DNA from: a virus
DNA: 64,000 bases
Virus record (IMG/VR): IMGVR_UViG_3300043409_000928
Location: 1-64,000 of that record
Strand: one strand, 5' to 3'
In this document: piece after piece, positions 30,423 through 36,772 of the stretch
Layout of the letters: each line of letters starts with the position of its first letter
Numbering within the stretch: position 1 is the first letter of the stretch
Notes under the pieces: model-generated
The model's input: only the letters and a program-made list of their open reading frames with translations
Told to the model about the DNA's origin: nothing
Databases searched by the model: none
Made by a program: the position numbers and the translations under genes

Positions 30423-30955
30423 CAATGCACACCACCTACCTGTGTCAAACGTAATGCTATGCTGACTCTGGTATCAGTTACGCCTGATACGTTATGTAGA
30501 ATATTCGAGTGAAGCATCACCCATTTTCTTAACGGCACTATAGTCGAATAACATTTTTCGAGGTCGTCAAACACAGTTGTATTTGCTATGCTAGCTTTTC
30601 TAATTAAAGGAAATCCCTTTTCTATGAACCAATTTGTCTGAACATCTATGCCCCCTTGATCCAGGATATAAAAAATAGTAGTTTCACCTGCCGCGTCTGT
30701 GTGAGGAGCTTTAGTTCCGTATGGGGGGAGAATTTCTTGAATAGAACTGTCACTTAACTGGTAACCATCCAGTTGAGGCACAATATTTGCTGTTATCCAA
30801 TCTTTCATTTTTGTTGACTGCCTGTATTTCATAAAACACTGTTGTCTAGCATAGTATTGAGAAGACAGTGAAATACAGGAATATGCGTCTTGTTCTAGAT
30901 CATATGGTAAGGGTGGATAATCTAATTCTTTATAAAAATCTTCAGGACTAAACAT
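30413..30955 (-). CDS. 2OG-Fe(II) oxygenase-like protein, 180 aa
   Basis: His-x-Asp in KAPHTDAAGETTIFYIL and the distal His in SNILHNVSGVTDTRVSIALRL with Arg for 2-oxoglutarate. The core strands and spacing match the 52705-53289 gene, so the two are paralogues. AGGAGAAAAAG-like leader supports the start. Target unknown; protein or nucleotide hydroxylation is possible. Confidence 0.72.
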   Translation of the reverse strand: MFSPEDFYKELDYPPLPYDLEQDAYSCISLSSQYYARQQCFMKYRQSTKMKDWITANIVPQLDGYQLSDSSIQEILPPYGTKAPHTDAAGETTIFYILDQGGIDVQTNWFIEKGFPLIRKASIANTTVFDDLEKCYSTIVPLRKWVMLHSNILHNVSGVTDTRVSIALRLTQVGGVHWRD

Positions 30956-30977
30956 TACTTTTTCTCCGTTTTAAACT

Positions 30978-31054
30978 TGGTCGGAGTACTAGGATTCGAA
31001 CCTAGGACCTCATCGTCCCAAACGATGCGAACTACCGGGCTGTTCTACACTCCG
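30978..31054 (-). tRNA. tRNA-Pro(TGG)
   Basis: Acceptor CGGAGTG/TACTCCG, discriminator A, CCA. Loop TTTGGGA. Confidence 0.94.
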
Positions 31055-31061
31055 ACATAAC

Positions 31062-31136
31062 TGGTTGCAGGGGATGGATTCGAACCACCGATCTTCAGCT
31101 TATGAGACTGACGAGTTGCCACTTCTCTACCCCGCG
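31062..31136 (-). tRNA. Initiator tRNA-fMet(CAT)
   Basis: Acceptor CGCGGGG/CCCTGCA leaves the C1-A72 mismatch diagnostic of initiators, and D-stem pair A11-U24 is present. Loop CTCATAA. The anticodon stem (TCAGT/GCTGA) lacks the usual three G-C pairs. Confidence 0.92.
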
Positions 31137-31155
31137 ATAACTTACTAACTTTAAC

Positions 31156-31231
31156 TGGTGCCGCTTGTCGGATTCGAACTGACCACCTGCCGCTTACAAG
31201 GCGGCTGCTCTACCAAATGAGCTAAAGCGGC
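31156..31231 (-). tRNA. tRNA-Thr(TGT)
   Basis: Acceptor GCCGCTT/AAGCGGC, discriminator A, CCA. Loop CTTGTAA. Confidence 0.95.
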
Positions 31232-31260
31232 GAAACTTTTATAACCTTACTTATGTGTGC

Positions 31261-31335
31261 TGGTGCGCGGTGAGAGTTTCGAACTCCCGACCCTCTCGGT
31301 GTAAACGAGACGCTCTACCACTGAGCTAACCGCGC
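31261..31335 (-). tRNA. tRNA-Val(TAC)
   Basis: Acceptor GCGCGGT/ACCGCGC, discriminator A, CCA. Loop TTTACAC. Confidence 0.95.
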
Positions 31336-31345
31336 CGTTGATTTA

Positions 31346-31786
31346 TTAATCACCTAGATATTCGTAATTGGTTGACTCAGTGTTTTCTCTAAAAACAATA
31401 GCACCATTTTTTGTATGAAACCTTTTGGCCATCTCTGTTTTAGGACTCAGTGTAACAAATCTTTTAATATGTGTCTTGTGCTGTTGTATATGCTTCACTG
31501 CATCAAATATCAACTGTTTACCAGCGCCTGGCTTGTAACTCCAGATTGTATAAAATACTGCTGTGTCTGGTTCCTCTGAACTTTCAAACAATTGATCTTC
31601 GCTGGTGGGAATTCCAATTTGGTAACTCACACAAGTAATGGCTCGTGCTATATCATTTTCATCTCTTAAAACAAAAATGTCTTTGTTATCGCCCATGCGC
31701 TCTACAGTAGGAATATGCGGGCGTACTGGATCGTCCTTGAGATATTCTGCAAGTTTTTCACTTAGATTTTGAAGAAGGTATAACAT
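31346..31786 (-). CDS. GNAT-like acetyltransferase-type phage protein, 146 aa
   Basis: DIFVLRDENDIARAITCVSY, then AVFYTIWSYKPGAGKQLIFDA (motif A-like loop PGAGKQ) and FVTLSPKTEMAKRFHTKNGA with a terminal TNYEYLGD. The order of strands and the acetyl-CoA-type loop fit the GNAT fold. Proteins like this are recurrent in T4-like phages of aquatic bacteria as I recall. Substrate unknown. Confidence 0.72.
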   Translation of the reverse strand: MLYLLQNLSEKLAEYLKDDPVRPHIPTVERMGDNKDIFVLRDENDIARAITCVSYQIGIPTSEDQLFESSEEPDTAVFYTIWSYKPGAGKQLIFDAVKHIQQHKTHIKRFVTLSPKTEMAKRFHTKNGAIVFRENTESTNYEYLGD

Positions 31787-31961
31787 CAGAGTTACTTAGT
31801 CGTTTATAATTGTTATTGCTATCATCTTTGATAACTGCTTCGGCTTGGTTCTCACCTTCAGCCTTTTTCTTTTTTCCAAACGCCAATTCCCAATTGCTTG
31901 TAAATGTATCTTCATCTACACTCTTTGGTCTTGGCGCGGATCCTTTGCCAGCTTCTTGCAT
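31758..31961 (-). CDS. Lys/Asn-rich hypothetical protein, 67 aa
   Basis: Low-complexity, charged and probably disordered (GKKKKAEGENQAEAVIKDD). AAAGGAAAG precedes the ATG. Overlaps the start of the acetyltransferase-like gene by 29 nt. Confidence 0.62.
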   Translation of the reverse strand: MQEAGKGSAPRPKSVDEDTFTSNWELAFGKKKKAEGENQAEAVIKDDSNNNYKRLSNSDVIPSSKSK

Positions 31962-31982
31962 ACTAACTTTCCTTTAAAATAG

Positions 31983-32058
31983 TGGTGGAGGTGACAAGGA
32001 TCGAACTTGCGACATCCAGCTTGCAAAGCTGGCGCTCTCCCAACTGAGCTACACCCCC
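31983..32058 (-). tRNA. tRNA-Ala(TGC)
   Basis: Acceptor GGGGGTG/CACCTCC, discriminator A, CCA. Loop TTTGCAA. Confidence 0.95.
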
Positions 32059-32079
32059 AAAAATTTTATGATTTGCACC

Positions 32080-32161
32080 ATAGAAAAACACACTCAAGTC
32101 CGCGGCACGGAAGGCACTATACCCGCGATGGCTTTTGACCAGGCCTAGTGTGTTTATCTAT
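32080..32161 (-). ncRNA. Stem-closed structured element, family 1 copy A2
   Basis: ATAGAAAAACACACT pairs with AGTGTGTTTATCTAT with the same single A-A mismatch as at 19657-19787. The loop (with an inner CGCGG/CCGCG stem) is unrelated in sequence. The conserved ends and variable interior suggest a mobile or modular RNA unit. Confidence 0.6.
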
Positions 32162-32167
32162 AGTTAG

Positions 32168-32272
32168 CATATTGAAACACACTATACAACAGGTTTAGGT
32201 CTGCTTCTGTATCCTGCTACGGCCGAGTATGAAGTTATCTCTGGACCTATGCCGTAATGTGTTTTAATATGC
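32168..32272 (-). ncRNA. Stem-closed element C
   Basis: GCATATTGAAACACACTA pairs with TAATGTGTTTTAATATGC at 16 of 18 positions, enclosing about 70 nt. It adjoins element A2; the AAACACA core of its stem matches family 1. Confidence 0.5.
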
Positions 32273-32464
32273 TCTGCGAACCCCGGTGGTAATTGTAGTG
32301 CATCCTCTCCCGGGTTACCCCAGTACGACCTCACCTTCCACCCACTTCCCGGCAGGTTCCGTTAACGCATTGCCAGCGGCCTTTTGGTTCGAAGACTACC
32401 ACCCGTGGTTGTCACACCACTTCTCATCCTGCGGGTCACAGTATCCGACGACACTCGGAACGTC
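32273..32464 (-). ncRNA. Noncoding structured-looking stretch D
   Basis: About 190 nt between element C and the second initiator-like tRNA. It shares short blocks with element B (CTTCGAA and ACCAAAA; CCCGGGT). No ORF and no terminal long stem found; its nature is unclear. Confidence 0.3.
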
Positions 32465-32540
32465 TGGTTGCGGGGCTTGGATTTGAACCAAGGATGGCAA
32501 TGGCTTATGAGACCACGCTGGTGACCAGGCCCTCCCCGCG
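32465..32540 (-). tRNA. Second initiator-like tRNA(CAT), aberrant D-arm
   Basis: Acceptor CGCGGGG/CCCCGCA again leaves C1-A72 unpaired, discriminator A, CCA; loop CTCATAA; T-arm CTTGG/CCAAG. The D region folds as CTGG-TCA-CCAG, without the canonical D-loop GG, and the anticodon sits two positions early. Confidence 0.8.
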
Positions 32541-32580
32541 ATTAGGATTAAGCTACTGGTTTCCACACCAGCCCTTAAAT

Positions 32581-32764
32581 TGAGCAGTTACTCTGTCCAT
32601 CTCATTTATTCAAAGTCTGTGTGCAGTTGAGATTCTGCCTATCAGAGTCTGCGAGGGTAGTTTCCAGCCTCACGCTTACGGTTTTCTGCCACCGGATCTC
32701 TATCGCTAATCAAACGCTATTTTAACGAAAATAGTAACGGGATAGATGGGCTCAGTTACAAACT
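32581..32764 (-). ncRNA. Structured element, family 2 copy I
   Basis: TGAGCAGTTACTCTGTCCAT (plus strand), GTTTCCAG and the terminal CTATTTT/AAAATAG hairpin match copy H in order. CCATCT/AGATGG closes it. The promoter at 32871-32899 points into it on the minus strand. Confidence 0.55.
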
Positions 32765-32767
32765 GAT

Positions 32768-32860
32768 TTAATGCTCCCTGCTCGGCGTTTTGACTTGCAT
32801 CCTTTTCAGGCTGACCTTCAAGGTCCATTTAATGCGTCCTGCTTTGCGTTCTGGAACCAC
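32768..32860. repeat. Tandem imperfect repeat in the leader of element I
   Basis: Two units that begin ATTTAATGC and share CCTGCT and GCGTT blocks, about 55 nt apart, between the promoter at 32871 and element I. Confidence 0.4.
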
Positions 32861-32870
32861 CCTAAACTCT

Positions 32871-32899
32871 ATTATAGCACCAATCAACGTGAGTGTCAA
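32871..32899 (-). promoter_or_regulatory. Sigma-70 promoter inside tRNA array 2
   Basis: Minus strand TTGACA, 17 bp, TATAAT, directed at element I and the downstream tRNAs. Confidence 0.8.
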
Positions 32900-32913
32900 T
32901 TGGTGCCAAATCT

Positions 32914-32988
32914 TGGCGACTCGTGGGAGAATCGAACTCCCGTAAGCGGATAGACAATCCGCAGTAATAACCTCTATACGAACGAGCC
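32914..32988 (-). tRNA. tRNA-Asp(GTC)
   Basis: Acceptor GGCTCGT/ACGAGTC, discriminator G, CCA. Loop TTGTCTA. Confidence 0.94.
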
Positions 32989-32995
32989 TAATTTC

Positions 32996-33080
32996 TGGTG
33001 CGACTGGCCGGAATCGAACCGGCACGCCCTTCAGCGAGAGATTTTAAGTCTCTTGTGTCTACCGATTTCACCACAGTCGC
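32996..33080 (-). tRNA. tRNA-Leu(TAA)
   Basis: Acceptor GCGACTG/CAGTCGC, discriminator A, CCA. Loop CTTAAAA with a normal long variable arm. Confidence 0.95.
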
Positions 33081-33082
33081 AA

Positions 33083-33301
33083 TACCATATGTAAAATTAC
33101 AAAGGAACTCCACTTACCTTGCAGGACCGTCTCCTGCTACTTCTGCTTCGTCATTACGCTCTAGTAAATCCTACCGTGCCATTTGGTGATGTTGCCATCC
33201 CTCAGCTTTCATATACACTACATTGAGCCAGCCCGTCAGCTGGTTATACTCAATACAGGTACCTAGCAGTACTAGTAACCTTTATAACTTTACATATGGT
33301 A
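33083..33301 (-). ncRNA. Stem-closed element J
   Basis: TACCATATGTAAA and TTTACATATGGTA form a 13-bp perfect stem around about 190 nt without a gene. The 5' side of the stem includes the discriminator and CCA of tRNA-Glu, as element A does for tRNA-Lys. Confidence 0.5.
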
Positions 33302-33371
33302 CTCGATAGGAGAATCGAACTCCTCTTTCCGGCGTGAAAGGCCAGCGTCCTAACCGATAGACGAATCGAGC
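33297..33371 (-). tRNA. tRNA-Glu(TTC)
   Basis: Acceptor GCTCGAT/ATCGAGT, discriminator A, CCA. Loop CTTTCAC. Its 3' end is part of the element J stem. Confidence 0.94.
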
Positions 33372-33430
33372 ACAAATGCCACCAAATTTTTAAAGAACAA
33401 TCACTTCAACTTTCGCTGTAGTGTTTGGTT

Positions 33431-33459
33431 ATTATATACGGACAATGCCGTAATGTCAA
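33431..33459 (-). promoter_or_regulatory. Sigma-70 promoter of tRNA array 2
   Basis: Minus strand TTGACA, 17 bp, TATAAT, upstream of tRNA-Glu; a palindrome lies 20 bp upstream of the -35. Confidence 0.85.
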
Positions 33460-33479
33460 CCGTTTTCTAACTTTCTTTT

Positions 33480-33495
33480 GTTGTATTTCTACAAC
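33480..33495. promoter_or_regulatory. Operator-like palindrome copy 5
   Basis: GTTGTATTTCTACAAC. A related CTGTATTGCTACAG lies nearby at 33515-33528. Confidence 0.6.
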
Positions 33496-33537
33496 AACTT
33501 TCAAACTGTTTCTACTGTATTGCTACAGTATGCCACT

Positions 33538-33566
33538 AGTATATGCTATCTACTGATTCCTGTCAA
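33538..33566 (-). promoter_or_regulatory. Sigma-70 promoter of tRNA array 2 (second)
   Basis: Minus strand TTGACA, 17 bp, TATACT; palindrome copy 6 lies 20 bp upstream. Confidence 0.75.
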
Positions 33567-33586
33567 CAACTATCTGCCTTTATTTT

Positions 33587-33602
33587 GTTGTATTTCTACA
33601 AC
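33587..33602. promoter_or_regulatory. Operator-like palindrome copy 6
   Basis: GTTGTATTTCTACAAC, identical to copy 5 and at the same distance from its promoter. Confidence 0.6.
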
Positions 33603-33607
33603 AAACT

Positions 33608-33681
33608 TGGAGCGGGATAGGAGAATCGAACTCCTGACTAAACCTTGGCAAGGTTTCGTTTGACCATTAAACTAATCCCGC
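33608..33681 (-). tRNA. tRNA-Gly(GCC)
   Basis: Acceptor GCGGGAT/ATCCCGC, discriminator T, CCA. Loop TTGCCAA. Acceptor and T-arm are nearly identical to tRNA-Gly(TCC), so a duplication. Confidence 0.94.
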
Positions 33682-33689
33682 ATAACCTT

Positions 33690-33817
33690 TCCACAATAAA
33701 AAAACCCTGGAGTTTTTATTTCCAGGGCCTGTAATCTCACTATGCGTAGAGTTACGGCCTCGGAGTATCCTCTGTGGCTGGTCCTGTATTACCTGGTAAC
33801 AATTTTGCATTTAACAT
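33690..33817 (-). ncRNA. Predicted stand-alone sRNA K, about 125 nt
   Basis: Lies between a consensus promoter (33824-33852) and a strong terminator (33705-33727). A 21-codon frame (MLNAKLLPGNTG...) starts near the predicted 5' end, so it could be a leaderless micro-mRNA instead. A GTAA..CTC/GAG..TTAC hairpin precedes the terminator. Confidence 0.5.
33705..33727 (-). terminator. Rho-independent terminator
   Basis: Minus strand CCCTGGA, loop, TCCAGGG followed by seven T. The stem is related to the one ending sRNA L. Confidence 0.85.
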
Positions 33818-33823
33818 AGTACC

Positions 33824-33852
33824 ATTATATATCCTTTTAAACAAGAAGTCAA
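33824..33852 (-). promoter_or_regulatory. Sigma-70 promoter of sRNA K
   Basis: Minus strand TTGACT, 17 bp, TATAAT. Confidence 0.75.
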
Positions 33853-33855
33853 TGG

Positions 33856-34521
33856 TTATGGCGAAATAAATTGAGATTTTATTTTTTGCCAAACACCGTC
33901 AGTTGATCCAGTAGCACAATCTACAATGCGGGCAGTGACAGTGACTCGCCAACCTGCACCTTGGATAACATGATGGGGGAGATTGGTACGAACCAACGCA
34001 CTTGGCGTATTAGTTGTTGATTCAAAAATAACAGGAGGAACACCATCCCAATCAATTTTACCTGCCTTCAAGTCCATGACCCAAGGATACGTGTAGTCTA
34101 GAATTTTAGTTCCACCAAGGTTGATATCATAGTCATTGTATCCATCACCTGTATCCAGGAACCAGCGTATTGCACCGGCGCCTGTTGTGAGATCATAGAA
34201 ATTTATTCTAGCCTCAAGTTTGCCTGCATCCACATGTACGTTCTTATCAAACAAGTTTGGGCAAACAATAAAAATACCCATAGTCTCTGCACGTAGCCCC
34301 AATGGATTTAAAAATGCATCTGCTACTGCCCGTGTAGCATCCAGCTTACAATCTAGGGTGTGTTCTGGATTAAAATACAGGCGTTGATCATTTTTGTGAC
34401 GCTCCAACAACAACTGTACTACCCCACTTTGCAATGCTTCCTTATCCTCTTCTGGCAATGTTAGTGTTAAAGGAATAAAGTAATCGGCGTTGGGTGTTGG
34501 TAGTGCAGTAATATCCATCAC
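33856..34521 (-). CDS. 2OG-Fe(II) oxygenase-like protein, 221 aa
   Basis: His-x-Asp in NVHVDAGKLEARINFY, a GAIRWFLDTGDGYND block, and LPHHVIQGAGWRVTVTARI with the distal His and Arg. The WF(L)DTGDGYND segment parallels WWDDGID of the 23648 gene. The upstream 152-aa gene ends at 34522, so the two form an operon. Substrate unknown. Confidence 0.62.
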   Translation of the reverse strand: MMDITALPTPNADYFIPLTLTLPEEDKEALQSGVVQLLLERHKNDQRLYFNPEHTLDCKLDATRAVADAFLNPLGLRAETMGIFIVCPNLFDKNVHVDAGKLEARINFYDLTTGAGAIRWFLDTGDGYNDYDINLGGTKILDYTYPWVMDLKAGKIDWDGVPPVIFESTTNTPSALVRTNLPHHVIQGAGWRVTVTARIVDCATGSTDGVWQKIKSQFISP

Positions 34522-34980
34522 TTATTTATTTTGCGTTAGAACCAGTTTGCATGTGGCCATAAACTCATCATATGCCGCTTGTACCATTGGATGCTCTAAC
34601 AGCTTGACCGCTTCTGCTTCCATTGCTTTTAGGCCAGCTTCGGTAACTTCTCTAGCACTGGGAATTTCAATGTAATAGCGTTCGTCACCAAAGGCCTTGG
34701 CCAGGGCTTCCCATGCCTTCTTTTGTTTTACAGTGATAGGCTTGTTATGTGGTCGCATTTCGCTTGCTTGTTGTACAGCCTTGCTCATGGCATCTTCTGC
34801 AAATCTGCCTGCGGCAATCATTGGAGCCAAGGCTGGTTCAATATTGAAGCGACGAGTCTGTCCACCAGGGTAGCTCATTACTAGATGATTACCTTTAGTG
34901 AAACCATCCAGCAAGTTGCTGTCGTATTCTGAAACTGGAACATACCTGCGTCCAACTTTTTCGTAATAGATCTTTTTCAT
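34522..34980 (-). CDS. Conserved-type phage hypothetical protein, 152 aa
   Basis: MKKIYYEKVGRRYVPVSEYDSNLLDGFTKG start, PGGQTRRFNIEPA, then a long helical C-terminal half (KQKKAWEALAKAFGDERYYIE). This type of protein is widespread in large myoviruses; function unknown. GAGTTGAAG precedes the ATG. Confidence 0.75.
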   Translation of the reverse strand: MKKIYYEKVGRRYVPVSEYDSNLLDGFTKGNHLVMSYPGGQTRRFNIEPALAPMIAAGRFAEDAMSKAVQQASEMRPHNKPITVKQKKAWEALAKAFGDERYYIEIPSAREVTEAGLKAMEAEAVKLLEHPMVQAAYDEFMATCKLVLTQNK

Positions 34981-34983
34981 TCT

Positions 34984-35106
34984 TCAACTCCAAAACAATT
35001 TTTTAACAAAACTAAAAACGATCATAAAAATTGAGAAGTAAGCAGCCGCGCCCACCATCAATAGCAATACAACAGCCCACCAACCTGCCCGATCGCCTTC
35101 TGTCAT
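34984..35106 (-). CDS. 40-aa membrane micro-protein
   Basis: MTEGDRAGWWAVVLLLMVG followed by a second hydrophobic part and a KKLFWS tail. The start overlaps the stop of the kinase gene (ATGA); the stop overlaps the RBS of the 152-aa gene. A small membrane protein of unknown role. Confidence 0.6.
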   Translation of the reverse strand: MTEGDRAGWWAVVLLLMVGAAAYFSIFMIVFSFVKKLFWS

Positions 35107-35588
35107 TCTTCAACACCTAGTAGTCTTGCAATAATTACCTTATCAAAACCTTCTTCAACTGTTGGCATTTCAAATCGAGCAACCATGTCTTGTATGACTT
35201 CTGGTGGAATGACTTTACCAGGCCGATCTAACATTTTGGCATGCACAGTTGATGATGGAGTGTTAAACACCACAGCAATTTTAATATAGGTAGCTGGCGC
35301 CATACGCAATTTACGAGCACGGGTTTTAATAGTAGTACTGGTTTGGTCCCATACCACGTCCTTGCCTTCAGCAAAGGCCAACTGTGCTGATTCAGCCATT
35401 AGCCCTATTGCTGTTGGCATGTAGTCTTCAAATACTTCATTGTAGGTCTTTCCAACCGACATAGCATACCGTTCAACAAATATATCAGTACTAACAACAA
35501 CAGTATTATCCCAATTGAATGTTTGATGGCCAATCCAGGTACTTTTACCTGATCCAGGAACTCCAACCAGCACATACAATATTGGCAT
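35103..35588 (-). CDS. P-loop kinase (polynucleotide kinase-like, AAA_33), 161 aa
   Basis: Walker A GVPGSGKST at residues 8-16, VVVSTDIFVER, and VVWDQTSTTIKTRARKL, which matches the T4 Pnk kinase domain order. AVVFNTPSSTVHAKMLDRPGKVIP gives the lid region. No phosphatase domain is attached. It could repair tRNA or DNA 5' ends; relevant here because the phage has a large tRNA pool to protect. Confidence 0.82.
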   Translation of the reverse strand: MPILYVLVGVPGSGKSTWIGHQTFNWDNTVVVSTDIFVERYAMSVGKTYNEVFEDYMPTAIGLMAESAQLAFAEGKDVVWDQTSTTIKTRARKLRMAPATYIKIAVVFNTPSSTVHAKMLDRPGKVIPPEVIQDMVARFEMPTVEEGFDKVIIARLLGVEE

Positions 35589-35589
35589 T

Positions 35590-35775
35590 TTATTTTTCTG
35601 CTCGTAGTCTACGGCAACCTTCTTTGACTTCTACAGGATAGTCAGGACTGATTTCTGCAATGCTACAGTTGTATACTTTTTCTCTTGGCCAAGGAACAGT
35701 AAACAAAAGATACACACAAACGCACATGGCAGTGATTGCTCCGCACAACTCCCAATTAATTGTCAACAGTTTCAT
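35590..35775 (-). CDS. Membrane-anchored small protein, 61 aa
   Basis: Start ATG 35775 (MKLLTINWELCGAITAMCVCVYLLF) within the end of the upstream gene. One transmembrane helix, then a mature part with two cysteines (NCSIAEISPDYPVEVKEGC). Function unknown. Confidence 0.6.
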   Translation of the reverse strand: MKLLTINWELCGAITAMCVCVYLLFTVPWPREKVYNCSIAEISPDYPVEVKEGCRRLRAEK

Positions 35776-36340
35776 CCGTGTCCTGTTCGTATATGCCACG
35801 AGCTTCGGCATGTTCTTTGCATAAGGTAGTAATCCAACCACCGCCAACTTGCTTGCCAGGATTGCCGCACTCCTCACAGGTAACAGCACTCATCGATTCT
35901 GCCATGCTAACAAGTCCGCTGATGTAATCATCACCACCCGAGTAATAAAATCTCAGAGTACCAAACTTCTCTTTGACTTGGTCTAAGGTAACTTGGCATA
36001 CTGGCTGTTCTACTTCACGCAGAGGTTGATCAATAAGTTCTTGTTTGCGTTTTTCTTTATACTCCAGATTAATCAGATCTTTATATTCTTCGTCAAACAA
36101 CTCACTGTTACCAGCTTTGAGCTGAGTGGCTATTTTATTAATTTTAATGGCAACATCATGTTGTCTAATCTTCCAATCAATATGATGTTGGATATTGCCC
36201 ATCAGCTGATCCAAGATATTAAACCAACCTTCACCACATTCAAAGCCCCAACACATACAAGTTTCTTTCATATCCTTGTTGCGGTTCACCATCATCTTTG
36301 GGTACCGCTCGCACAACAATTTGTCTAGCTCTTGTTTCAT
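35756..36340 (-). CDS. Zinc-finger-containing phage protein, 194 aa
   Basis: C-terminal CEECGNPGKQVGGGWITTLCKEH is a four-ligand zinc site. The preceding VKEKFGTLRFYYSGGDDYI block, together with MCWGFECGEGWF near the N-terminus, recurs in phage and prophage proteins of unknown function. Helical, charged middle part. Confidence 0.75.
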   Translation of the reverse strand: MKQELDKLLCERYPKMMVNRNKDMKETCMCWGFECGEGWFNILDQLMGNIQHHIDWKIRQHDVAIKINKIATQLKAGNSELFDEEYKDLINLEYKEKRKQELIDQPLREVEQPVCQVTLDQVKEKFGTLRFYYSGGDDYISGLVSMAESMSAVTCEECGNPGKQVGGGWITTLCKEHAEARGIYEQDTDETVDN

Positions 36341-36341
36341 A

Positions 36342-36539
36342 TTAATCCTTGTCTACAGGCATACAATGCGTTGGGAATAAGCCCTTCTGGACCCACATGT
36401 CTCCACCTTTATCTGGTGTCATTACAATACCCCCAAGGCACATGACTTGTGGAGGCTTGCTGATAAGCATCATAAAAATGCTCACTACAACCATGAGCCA
36501 TAACAGTATCATGAAAATTCTATATACCCATTTATTCAT
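36342..36539 (-). CDS. Single-TM small protein, 65 aa
   Basis: Start ATG 36539 (MNKWVYRIFMILLWLMVVVS). One membrane helix, then a periplasmic-type tail with GGIVMTPDKGGD and two cysteines. Overlaps the stop of the zinc-motif gene upstream (ATGA). Confidence 0.62.
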   Translation of the reverse strand: MNKWVYRIFMILLWLMVVVSIFMMLISKPPQVMCLGGIVMTPDKGGDMWVQKGLFPTHCMPVDKD

Positions 36540-36772
36540 AGCTTCTCTCCACAATGTGGACACAGTTTAGTATTGGCATTACGCATTTCCTTCAGTGTCC
36601 GGTTTAGTTTCTTGGCATCAGCCAGTTGACTTTTAATCAACTTACGATTTCGATCACCCTTGGCCTTGCCTAATTCTTCTTTAAGGTGTAGCTTCATTTT
36701 GTTAAGCCTGCCTTCAAAGATTTCAATAAAGCCCGTTATCCCCGGACTACTGCTGGCTGGTGTAGCACTCAT
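36536..36772 (-). CDS. Coiled-coil protein with C-terminal CxxC, 78 aa
   Basis: Basic helical protein (FEGRLNKMKLHLKEELGKAKGDRNRKLI) ending KLCPHCGEKL, a partial zinc-ribbon. Overlaps its neighbours by ATGA junctions. Probably nucleic-acid-binding, but unproven. Confidence 0.65.
   Translation of the reverse strand: MSATPASSSPGITGFIEIFEGRLNKMKLHLKEELGKAKGDRNRKLIKSQLADAKKLNRTLKEMRNANTKLCPHCGEKL

Noticed and set aside
16821-33681. CRISPR array from the regularly spaced repeats
   Set aside because: The recurring blocks are tRNA T-arms and acceptor ends, not identical direct repeats with spacers.
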